The translations under genes and the position numbers were made by a program. Of a stretch of 64,000 nt of DNA, positions 7,940-14,631 are shown in pieces. The notes beneath the pieces were generated by a model, which was not told the origin of the DNA, did no database searches, and was given only the letters and a program-made list of their open reading frames with translations. Source of the DNA: an uncultured Saprospiraceae bacterium (lineage in GTDB: Bacteria > Bacteroidota > Bacteroidia > Chitinophagales > Saprospiraceae); assembly GCA_937981555.1 (NCBI GenBank), contig CALJOK010000015.1, positions 1 through 64,000 on the forward strand. Direction: 5' to 3'. Position 1 is the stretch's first letter; every line of letters begins with the position of its first letter.

Positions 7940-9133
7940 CTAGATCGCCTCTCCAACATCTCTTAAAATATCCTCTACATTTTCAATTCCAACTGACACT
8001 CGAATCAATCCATCAGTAATCCCAACTGCTTCTCTTTCCGCTTTTGGAATATTCATATGAGACATCGAAGCAGGATGAACGATCAAAGTATCTACATCTC
8101 CAAGTGTTGGTGCAATCGTACAAAATTGTAACCGCTCCATAAATTTCACCGCTGAATCAAAACCTCCTTCCAATTCAAAACTGAGCATGCCGCCTGAACC
8201 ACGCATTTGCTTTTTGGCCAATTCATAATCAGGATGAGACTCCAAAGATGGATAATTGACGTGCGCTACTTTTTTATTTTTTTGTAAAAAATGAGCAAGC
8301 GCATCCGCATTTTTACAATGCCGTTCCATTCGTAATTCTAAAGTTTTCATTCCATTGTTAAGCATCCAAGCATCCATAGCATTGGAGTTAGTGCCGATCA
8401 ATTTCATGACCTTCCAAACTTTTTCCAACATAAAATCAATGTCTCTTCCAATCACCGCTCCTGAGATTGAATTACCATGACCATTCAAAAACTTTGTGGT
8501 AGAATGAATCACGAAGTCAATTCCAAATCGAAAGGGTTGTTGTAAATATGGCGTACAAAAAGTATTATCAATAGCAGTTTTCACATCGAAAGATTGAGCC
8601 AATACTGCGACTCCTTGTAAATCCACACAAGCCAAAGTTGGATTGGCGGGTGATTCAAGGTAAATCATTTTTATATTCTTATTCTTTTCCAACAATGCTT
8701 TTACATTTTCTAAATTAGAAAAATCAGCAAAGATTGTTTCCACACCAAGTGGTTCTAATATTTGTTGAAAAAAATACGTTGTTCCTCCGTAAAGATTATT
8801 TTGAGTCAAAATTTGATCACCAGATTTTACACTCGCCATTAACAAAGAAGAAATCGCAGCCATTCCCGAACTAAATAAAAAACACTTCGCTTCTATATCT
8901 AAACCAAAAGTTTCTAAATTGGCAATTTTGTCTGCGACAGTTTCGATGGTTGGATTTCCATAACGGGAGTATAGGTACCCTTCTTTTTTTCCAGAAAAGA
9001 TATCCATGCCTTGTTCCAAATTTTCGAAAGCAAAGGATGAAGTAGCATAAATTGGTAATTGATGCGGATGGTTATTTATTTTTTTTGTAAAATCGTGAAC
9101 ACAAAGGGAACCAAATTGTAAATCTTTTTTCAT
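7940..9133 (-). CDS. Trans-sulfuration family PLP enzyme (methionine gamma-lyase or cystathionine gamma-lyase type)
   Basis: 397 residues, the typical length of the Cys/Met metabolism PLP family. Motifs: YSRYGNPT at 55-62, SSGMAAIS at 88-95, LYGGTTYFF at 114-122, DNTFCTPYLQQP at 189-200 and the PLP lysine K214 in HSTTKFLNGHG. The C-terminus has DTLIVHPASMSHMNIP, the substrate-carboxylate loop. C193 in the DNTFCTP loop and the overall pattern fit a gamma-lyase better than a synthase, but the substrate (methionine, cystathionine or homocysteine) cannot be fixed from sequence alone. It is a second trans-sulfuration family gene 1.1 kb from metY on the same strand. Confidence 0.88.
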   Translation of the reverse strand: MKKDLQFGSLCVHDFTKKINNHPHQLPIYATSSFAFENLEQGMDIFSGKKEGYLYSRYGNPTIETVADKIANLETFGLDIEAKCFLFSSGMAAISSLLMASVKSGDQILTQNNLYGGTTYFFQQILEPLGVETIFADFSNLENVKALLEKNKNIKMIYLESPANPTLACVDLQGVAVLAQSFDVKTAIDNTFCTPYLQQPFRFGIDFVIHSTTKFLNGHGNSISGAVIGRDIDFMLEKVWKVMKLIGTNSNAMDAWMLNNGMKTLELRMERHCKNADALAHFLQKNKKVAHVNYPSLESHPDYELAKKQMRGSGGMLSFELEGGFDSAVKFMERLQFCTIAPTLGDVDTLIVHPASMSHMNIPKAEREAVGITDGLIRVSVGIENVEDILRDVGEAI

Positions 9134-9159
9134 TTTTTCTTAAATTAAATGATCGTAAG

Positions 9160-9194
9160 TTTGTCAAACAAAATTTTTCCTAAAAGTACCTTTT
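9160..9194 (+). promoter_or_regulatory. Candidate promoter of the 9215 gene
   Basis: A TTTG at 9160-9163 and a TACCTTTT at 9187-9194 resemble the Bacteroidota -33 TTTG and -7 TAnnTTTG elements. The 23-base spacing is slightly longer than usual. They lie just before the gene starting at 9215. Confidence 0.35.
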
Positions 9195-9214
9195 AAAATA
9201 ATTCAAATCTTAAC

Positions 9215-10021
9215 ATGAGGAAAAAAAATATTTTTTTACTGTTCGTTCTCTTCGTTCTTAATTTTTCACACGCACAAGTTGCAGAAGTGGAGGATGAAAA
9301 TGAGGAGGAAGAAATCGAAGAGGAATACAATTTTGAAAAAAGTCTTTTCCTTGGCGCAAATTTTCAACTAGGTCTTCCCCAAGGAAAATTTGGAGAGAAT
9401 ATCAATTATACCGGTTGGGGATTTGGTGGGAATGTGATGTGGAGATTTAAAAAAGATGTACCGATTTATGGAGGAATTGATTTTAGTTTTCAGAATTATG
9501 ATTTTCAAGCTATTTCGGAAGTCACTTTTGATCTCGAAGAATATGAAACAAAAACAAAAAACAGTATCGTTTTGAGTCATGTTCAAATTCGATTTTATCC
9601 AGAGGTTGATTTTTTCCTTCATCCTTATGTAGAAGGAATGATTGGGGTAAAAAGTTTGTTGACTCGAACTATTTTGACTGACAAAACAGATGGAGCAAAT
9701 GATCAAATAAGTAGTCAATTTGAAAATAGTGATTTTGCTTTGAGCCTTGGAGGAGCAATTGGTTTTGAAATTCCACTTTCCAAAAATCATTTATTTCTTG
9801 ATGTTCGTTGTGCTTATTTAAAAGGAGTATCTGGTGAATATTACGTCAGAAAAGAAGATGATTCAGTCTATATTCAACCGATAGATGTGTTTGAAATTAA
9901 GAATTCAGCAACTGATTTATTGGTTCCTCAGATTGGAGTAAAGTTTCTCATCGGATTTGGAAATCAAAATAATGATGAATATTATGACGAGAATGATAAC
10001 TATGATGATGAAGAATATTAA
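9215..10021 (+). CDS. Outer-membrane beta-barrel protein with acidic ends
   Basis: 268 residues. The signal peptide ends NFSHAQ. It is followed by a very acidic stretch (about residues 22-37, EVEDENEEEEIEEEY) and then barrel-like strands: GANFQLGLPQGKFGENINYTG, GGIDFSFQNYDF, VEGMIGVKSL, LGGAIGFEIPL and PQIGVKFLIGFG. The last 17 residues are again Asp/Glu/Asn/Tyr-rich. The acidic tails could bind divalent cations or sit at the surface; this is inference. The gene is divergent from the PLP-enzyme gene. Confidence 0.8.
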   Translation: MRKKNIFLLFVLFVLNFSHAQVAEVEDENEEEEIEEEYNFEKSLFLGANFQLGLPQGKFGENINYTGWGFGGNVMWRFKKDVPIYGGIDFSFQNYDFQAISEVTFDLEEYETKTKNSIVLSHVQIRFYPEVDFFLHPYVEGMIGVKSLLTRTILTDKTDGANDQISSQFENSDFALSLGGAIGFEIPLSKNHLFLDVRCAYLKGVSGEYYVRKEDDSVYIQPIDVFEIKNSATDLLVPQIGVKFLIGFGNQNNDEYYDENDNYDDEEY

Positions 10022-10123
10022 ATTTGTGCAAACTCTCGCTTTTCAAAAGATAAATTTTTTCAAAAAAAAGTAATACTGAAAGAATAACTTCCATAGTTTG
10101 TCAGCTTCTGTTACTCTCGTTTC

Positions 10124-10173
10124 TTTCTTAAAAGTCAGTCATAGTATTAACTATGCTCTTTCTTTTTAAGAAA
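10124..10173. repeat. Two-tier imperfect hairpin in an intergenic gap
   Basis: Outer arms TTTCTTAAAA / TTTTAAGAAA (10124-10133 and 10164-10173) enclose an inner perfect hairpin CATAGT / ACTATG (10140-10145 and 10150-10155). There is no U-run, so it is not a standard terminator. It could be a structured 5' leader of the pseudouridine synthase gene starting at 10262. Confidence 0.4.
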
Positions 10174-10261
10174 ATCTGAGAACAATCTAAGCTTCACAAA
10201 ATGTGATACTTATTCTTTATATCGTTACTAAACTCAATTTATTAGAAAATCCGAAAAAAGA

Positions 10262-11314
10262 ATGGAAGAAGGAAAAACAAAAGAGGGCGAAGATCGCCAT
10301 TTTGAGCACCATGAATTTTTAATTGATGGAAATCAAGTTCCGATGCGAGTCGATAAATTTTTGATGTCAAAAATGGAAGGAATTTCTCGAACTAAAATTC
10401 AAGAATCAGTTAAGGCTGGTATGGTCAAAATCAATCATAGTGACTGTAAGCCAAATGAAAAAATCAAACCTTATGATTTAGTGACTGTATTTTTTTACAA
10501 AGCTCGGGGTCATTCTGAAAATGTAGTGCCTGAAGATATTCCTCTAAGTATTGTTTACGAAGATGATGAACTGATGGTGGTCAACAAACCAGCAGGGATG
10601 GTAGTTCATCCTGGAATTGGAAATTGGACGGGGACTTTGGTCAATGCTTTGGCTTTTTACATGAAAGGAAAAAAAGAGCTTCCTGTCAAAGAAGGTAATA
10701 CAAATGAACGACCAGGGTTAGTTCATCGAATTGATAAAGATACTTCAGGACTTTTGGTGATTGCAAAAACGGAAGAGGCAATGACTCATTTGGGTAAGCA
10801 ATTTTATAATCACTCGATCGAGCGAAAATATCTGGCCTTGGTTTGGGGTGATATGGAGGAAGAAAAAGGAACTATTGAAGGACATATCGGAAGACATCCG
10901 CAACATAGAATGATGCGAACTGTGTTTGCAGATGGAAGTGAAGGAAAACATGCCATCACCCATTTTGAAGTATTGGAAAGATTTTATTATGTCACCATGA
11001 TTCAATGCCAATTAGAAACGGGAAGAACGCATCAAATTAGAGTTCACATGAAACATCTTGGCCATCCTTTATTTAATGATAAAAAATATGGTGGTGATCG
11101 AATTGTTAAAGGAACTGTTTTTACTAAGTTTAAAGCATTTGTCAATAATACCTTTAAGGTAATGCCTCGCCATGCTTTGCATGCACATAGTTTAGGTTTC
11201 ATTCATCCAAAAACTGGTGAGAAAATGTATTTTGAAGAACCTATTCCTGATGATTTTAAAAATGCTATGACTCGTTGGAAAAATTATGTAGCGAGTCGGA
11301 AAGAAAATATGTGA
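10262..11314 (+). CDS. RluA-family 23S rRNA pseudouridine synthase (RluD-like)
   Basis: Converts specific uridines of 23S rRNA to pseudouridine. 350 residues. An N-terminal S4 RNA-binding domain (about 27-80, RVDKFLMSKMEGISRTKIQ) precedes the catalytic domain. The catalytic motif HRIDKDTSGLLVIAKT begins at H155, with the catalytic Asp at D158. Other family marks are VNKPAGMVVHPG (107-118) and TGRTHQIRVHMKHLGHPLFND near residue 260. The S4 domain and long form fit RluD (positions 1911/1915/1917 in E. coli) better than RluA, but Bacteroidota carry several paralogues. The Glu-rich first 18 residues precede the S4 domain; a later start is possible. Confidence 0.92.
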   Translation: MEEGKTKEGEDRHFEHHEFLIDGNQVPMRVDKFLMSKMEGISRTKIQESVKAGMVKINHSDCKPNEKIKPYDLVTVFFYKARGHSENVVPEDIPLSIVYEDDELMVVNKPAGMVVHPGIGNWTGTLVNALAFYMKGKKELPVKEGNTNERPGLVHRIDKDTSGLLVIAKTEEAMTHLGKQFYNHSIERKYLALVWGDMEEEKGTIEGHIGRHPQHRMMRTVFADGSEGKHAITHFEVLERFYYVTMIQCQLETGRTHQIRVHMKHLGHPLFNDKKYGGDRIVKGTVFTKFKAFVNNTFKVMPRHALHAHSLGFIHPKTGEKMYFEEPIPDDFKNAMTRWKNYVASRKENM

Positions 11315-11322
11315 TCAACATT

Positions 11323-11375
11323 CAGTTTTTCAGTTGGCAGTTTGTAAAACTATAATACTTGCCAACTGAAAACTG
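11323..11375. repeat. Imperfect inverted repeat between convergent genes
   Basis: The arms CAGTTTTTCAGTTGGCA (11323-11339) and TGCCAACTGAAAACTG (11360-11375) pair with one bulged T around a 20-base loop. There is no U-run on the plus strand. It lies between the convergent pseudouridine synthase and SRPBCC genes and may end both transcripts or be a dispersed intergenic palindrome. Confidence 0.55.
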
Positions 11376-11376
11376 C

Positions 11377-11835
11377 TTATTGAAACCGTTCTTCCACCGC
11401 TTTGAATCGATAAGCAAAAATTTCTTCAATCTTATTATCCACGATTAGCCAATTCGCAATATTACCAATCGGTCCAAAAGGAATGGCATAATGTAACAGA
11501 TCTTTCATATAAACTCCTCCATCTTTTTCCTCAAAATGGTGTTCGTGATGCCACATTGCGTAAGGGCCAAATCGTTGCTCATCAACGAAATATTTTCCTT
11601 GCTTGATTCTTTGAATTTCAGTAGTCCAGCGCATTTTTATACCTAATAAAGGCGTGACTTTATAATTGATAATCATTCCTTCGTACATAGGTTGGTTAGC
11701 AATGTCGCTAAGGATCTCAAAATTCATTTCCTTTGGAGTAACCTCGTTTAAATTTTCAGGTCTTGAAAAAAACTCCCAAACTTCATCCAATGGTCTTGGG
11801 ATAAATTGATTCCATTCTTTTTTATAAACTTTCAT
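11377..11835 (-). CDS. SRPBCC (START/Bet v1-like) family protein
   Basis: 152 residues from the chosen start, the second ATG of the frame (MKVYKKEWNQF), where members of this family usually begin; an upstream ATG at 11859 would add 8 residues. The sequence has the SRPBCC pattern: a first strand, then IPRPLDEVWEFFSRPENLNEV, followed by strands such as YVVTPLLGIKMRW-like and FVDEQRFGPYAMWHHEHHFEE, and a C-terminal long helix. The family forms a helix-grip cavity that binds small hydrophobic ligands. Cytoplasmic. Its ligand is unknown. Confidence 0.82.
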   Translation of the reverse strand: MKVYKKEWNQFIPRPLDEVWEFFSRPENLNEVTPKEMNFEILSDIANQPMYEGMIINYKVTPLLGIKMRWTTEIQRIKQGKYFVDEQRFGPYAMWHHEHHFEEKDGGVYMKDLLHYAIPFGPIGNIANWLIVDNKIEEIFAYRFKAVEERFQ

Positions 11836-12080
11836 TTTTGGAAAACAATGGTAATTCATTTTAGTTGAAGAGGAATTTATTTATTTTTCGGAATTAGATA
11901 AGATTTTTAATAAAAATACTTTTTAACACTTTTTGGCATCTTTTTATCTTTAAAAATGATTGGATATTCCTGTCCATTATTTCCATTTTCCCCATAATTA
12001 TTAGACTTAGTTTCGACGAAATGAAATATTTTCTCGAATTGAAGTATATTTTATTTATTAACCATGAAAAATTATTAAAC

Positions 12081-12269
12081 ATGACCAATTTGACAAAATT
12101 GTCTCAGAGTTTGAATTTAAACATTCTCAACTCAGCCGAAGCGAATCACATTAAAGGTGGTAGTCGTAAGGATAGATTGGATGAACCTCTGAAACCATCC
12201 AAAACTAAACCAGCAGGCGGCGGAGCTGGACTTCCTCCAACTTTAGATATGAAATCACTTTCTATCTAA
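12081..12269 (+). CDS. Double-glycine leader peptide (orphan RiPP/bacteriocin-like precursor)
   Basis: A 62-residue peptide. I chose the ATG at 12081 because the sequence from there has the form of a Bacteroidota GG leader: hydrophobic LNLNILNSAE followed by NHIKGG, with the cleavage site after Gly27. A longer frame from 12021 adds 20 unlike residues. The predicted 35-residue core is rich in Lys, Pro and Gly (PAGGGAGLPP) and has no cysteine, so it is not a classical lanthipeptide core. No C39-peptidase ABC transporter or modifying enzyme is in the window. A strong terminator 13 bases after the stop supports a real transcript. What it does is unknown. Confidence 0.65.
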   Translation: MTNLTKLSQSLNLNILNSAEANHIKGGSRKDRLDEPLKPSKTKPAGGGAGLPPTLDMKSLSI

Positions 12270-12281
12270 AAGTCAAAAAAG

Positions 12282-12316
12282 ATGTTGTCTCTATAAAAGA
12301 GGCAACATTTTTTTTT
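12282..12316 (+). terminator. Intrinsic terminator of the GG-leader peptide gene
   Basis: The 11-bp stem ATGTTGTCTCT / AGAGGCAACAT (12282-12292 and 12298-12308, one wobble) has a 5-nt loop and is followed by eight more T. Confidence 0.92.
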
Positions 12317-12524
12317 GCAATAAATCAGACTAAAAAAAAGTTTTATTTTTATCATTGTGTTTTTCAATAAACAACAATAAGAGTTTTGAAGTAGTTAAAA
12401 CCTAAAAAAGTCATTTCTCCTAACTTACCTTACCTTTATCAAAAGGATCTTTTACAGACAAAAAAATTAATTTTACACTTGTAACTTGGAACACATTCCT
12501 TGTTTTATTCGTTTGCTTAATATT

Positions 12525-13781
12525 ATGAATATAAAATTTTTACCCTCCATTATTTTATTATTTTTCTTGCCTCTCTTTTCAATGGCTCAAGCCGATTATT
12601 GCAGTACGCATCAACCTGATTTTTCTGGAAAAAATATGGACGGAACTACTCTTCATCAAATGGAAGAGTTGGAAGCCTATACTCAACGGTGGATTGCTAA
12701 AAATCAAAATAGAGTTTCACTTCGAGAGGTCATTACGATTCCCGTTGTAGTTCATATCCTTTGGAATACCCCTGCAGATAATTTTACTGACCTTGAAATA
12801 GAAGCTCAAATTGATGGATTGACTGCCGACTTTCGAAAAAGAAATGAAAATGTGTCAATTATTCCTCCTGTATTTCAACCATTTGCGGCGGATGTAGAAA
12901 TAGAATTTTGCTTAGCTACTGTTTTCGAAGGAACAGAGACAAATGGAATCGTTCGAAAAGAAACACCATTTACAGGAATTGGAAGCCTTGAACATTCTGA
13001 CGGTCGAAAAAGAATTTGTTATGATGATCTTGGAGGAAGCGATGCATGGGATCCTGATAATTATATCAATATTTGGGTAGGCCAACTAAATGGACCTTTA
13101 GGAAAAGCTACTTTTCCTAGTATGGCTGATTCGAAATTTGAAGATGGTGTTTTTATTGATCCGAGCGCTTTTGGTTTCTTTTGTTCTTCTACTTCAAATT
13201 ATTTTTTAGGTAGAACTTTGACTCATGAGATGGGACACTTTTTTAATTTACATCATATTTGGGGAGAAGATGGATGTGTTACAGGTGACCTTGTAGATGA
13301 TACTCCAATGCAAGATACAGACTATCGAAGCCAATGCCCCTCTTACCCTCAAGTCTCCTGTGGATCAGAAGATATGTTTATGAATTACATGGATTACACC
13401 AATGACAATTGCATGGCGATGTTTACCAAAGGTCAAAAAATGAGGATGCTAGCTGCATTAGATACTTTCCCTCGAGAAAGTTTGAAAACTTCAGGTGGCT
13501 GTGCATTAGGCAATACTAAAGACATCACTTTGACTCCCGACGATATTTTACTTTTTCCAAATCCCGCTTCAGATTGTGTGCATATTGATTTGGATTTGGA
13601 TAATGACTTGCCGATTAGAATGGCAATTTTTGATACAGCAGGTAGGGAGATTTATGCTAATCAGATTTTTGTAAAAGACCTTCGAACATTTGATATTTCA
13701 AATATTAGTAATGGTGTTTATTTTATTTATTTTGAAACCAATAATCAAGTTGCTTCTAAAAAATTAATCATTGATAAATAA
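12525..13781 (+). CDS. Secreted M43-family zinc metalloprotease with T9SS sorting domain
   Basis: 418 residues from the ATG at 12525, chosen because it starts directly at a signal peptide (ending PLFSMAQ); the upstream in-frame ATG at 12486 adds 13 residues before it. The pappalysin-type (M43) zinc motif HEMGHFFNLHH lies at about residues 234-244, with the catalytic Glu second, followed by W and a Met-turn MNYMDY. Cysteines around ICYDDLGG, DGCVTGD and QCPSYPQVSCG match disulfides of the family. From about residue 340 a C-terminal sorting domain (LLFPNPASDCVHI ... NGVYFIYF) marks export by the type IX system. It likely degrades extracellular protein. Confidence 0.92.
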   Translation: MNIKFLPSIILLFFLPLFSMAQADYCSTHQPDFSGKNMDGTTLHQMEELEAYTQRWIAKNQNRVSLREVITIPVVVHILWNTPADNFTDLEIEAQIDGLTADFRKRNENVSIIPPVFQPFAADVEIEFCLATVFEGTETNGIVRKETPFTGIGSLEHSDGRKRICYDDLGGSDAWDPDNYINIWVGQLNGPLGKATFPSMADSKFEDGVFIDPSAFGFFCSSTSNYFLGRTLTHEMGHFFNLHHIWGEDGCVTGDLVDDTPMQDTDYRSQCPSYPQVSCGSEDMFMNYMDYTNDNCMAMFTKGQKMRMLAALDTFPRESLKTSGGCALGNTKDITLTPDDILLFPNPASDCVHIDLDLDNDLPIRMAIFDTAGREIYANQIFVKDLRTFDISNISNGVYFIYFETNNQVASKKLIIDK

Positions 13782-13782
13782 C

Positions 13783-13863
13783 GAACCACGGTCGCTAACA
13801 TTGACGAACCACAGATTCTTACTATTTGTACTCGTGGTTCGTCAATGGTAGCGACCATAGTTC
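13783..13863. repeat. 30-bp near-perfect inverted repeat
   Basis: Arms 13783-13812 and 13834-13863 match at 27 of 30 positions around a 21-base loop. The arm itself carries the octamer CGAACCAC twice (at its start and end). It has no U-run directly after it. It sits just behind the stop of the metalloprotease gene and ahead of the minus-strand terminator at 13864-13898. It may act as a transcript-end stabiliser or be a mobile intergenic palindrome. Confidence 0.75.
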
Positions 13864-13898
13864 AAAAAAACAGCCTACTCAAAACTGATTAGGCTGTT
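13864..13898 (-). terminator. Intrinsic terminator of the DUF4177 gene
   Basis: AACAGCCTA / TAGGCTGTT (13869-13877 and 13890-13898) with a 12-nt loop, followed on the minus strand by seven T (the A-run at 13864-13870). Located 25 bases after the stop of the gene at 13923-14117. Confidence 0.85.
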
Positions 13899-13922
13899 CA
13901 AAATTGTTATGACAAAAATTTA

Positions 13923-14117
13923 CTAAATTTCTTCTTTTCGTTTTTCAAAAATAACTTCGATATAATAACTCATCCCTGATCCTGCTCTTGGAGGAGTATA
14001 TACTTGAATAAATCTCCATCCTTCGGCAGCATATTCTTTAATCACATTTAAATAATCTTCCTTTGCTTTTCCCGTCCATATGCTGATCGGTATTCTGATA
14101 ATTTTGTAGTCGAACAT
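13923..14117 (-). CDS. DUF4177-type small protein
   Basis: 64 residues. The pattern FDYKIIRIPI ... VIKEYAAEGWRFIQVYTPP ... SYYIEVIFEKRK is that of the small DUF4177 family: a strand, a helix with the EGW turn, then two strands. The molecular role of the family is not known. A proper terminator follows. The transcript probably starts near or beyond the small RNA at 14235-14401, whose terminator would separate them. Confidence 0.8.
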   Translation of the reverse strand: MFDYKIIRIPISIWTGKAKEDYLNVIKEYAAEGWRFIQVYTPPRAGSGMSYYIEVIFEKRKEEI

Positions 14118-14234
14118 AAGCCAGTAGTTTTGATGAAATAATTAAAATGAAGATGTTGGTATTCAACTCTTGCTTCCACTCTGCTCGGCTAATGCTTAGC
14201 TTTTTTCGACAAAAAAAATTCAAAAAAGACATTT

Positions 14235-14401
14235 CAAAAAATAAGAAAACCCCATGACTCCTAAAAGTCACAGGGTATTCGGTAGCAATGACGAGAGATT
14301 ATAAAGTGTTTACTTGTTTAGGCCTCGTCACTTTTAGGCTACCTCATTTTTTGAGGTATTGGTTGTAAGTGTATGTTTAATTCTCCTTTATATAAAATAG
14401 A
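14235..14401 (-). ncRNA. Probable independent small structured RNA, about 165 nt
   Basis: On the minus strand a perfect -7 element (14415-14408) is followed about 165 bases later by a terminator hairpin (arms at 14249-14259 and 14266-14275) and a U-rich tail (14235-14249). Between them lie nested helices: GGTAGC / GCTACC (14281-14286 and 14338-14343), TGACGAG / CTCGTCA (14289-14295 and 14324-14330) and ACCTCA / TGAGGT (about 14341-14357). In addition CCTAAAAGT at 14260-14268, in and beside the terminator loop, is exactly complementary to 14330-14338, allowing a pseudoknot or a switch. No open frame fits. I do not recognise a known RNA family. Confidence 0.6.
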
Positions 14402-14407
14402 ATGTCA

Positions 14408-14415
14408 CAAATGTA
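14408..14415 (-). promoter_or_regulatory. -7 promoter element of the small RNA
   Basis: TACATTTG on the minus strand matches the Bacteroidota TAnnTTTG consensus exactly and lies about 8 bases before the inferred RNA start. No clear -33 element is seen. Confidence 0.45.
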
Positions 14416-14631
14416 GTAAATATTTTTATTTTCTATGTATCATAAATGTATATTAATTCTAAAATATTAGGAATAAGTTTTAATGAAAATCATCAAAACT
14501 TATTCTTCGCTTACATTTATTTTCAAGGATAAAATTCTATCTTTGAAAGTCTTTTTACGGACAATGGGCTACCTACCTCTATCTCAAACAAAATTTTCCC
14601 AATATTAATTTTTCCAAAAAAAGGTTTAAAT

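Noticed and set aside
7231-9133. metY, the barrel gene and the gamma-lyase-type gene as one sulfur operon
   Set aside because: All are on one strand, but gaps of 100 and 395 bases and the separate metY terminator argue for separate transcripts.
11894-12088. A 64-residue minus-strand frame opposite the leader-peptide gene
   Set aside because: Low-complexity AT-rich translation with no family resemblance; it conflicts with the better supported plus-strand peptide gene and its terminator.
14038-14271. A 77-residue minus-strand frame upstream of the DUF4177 gene
   Set aside because: It overlaps the DUF4177 start in another frame, runs through the terminator tail of the small RNA and has no recognisable protein pattern.
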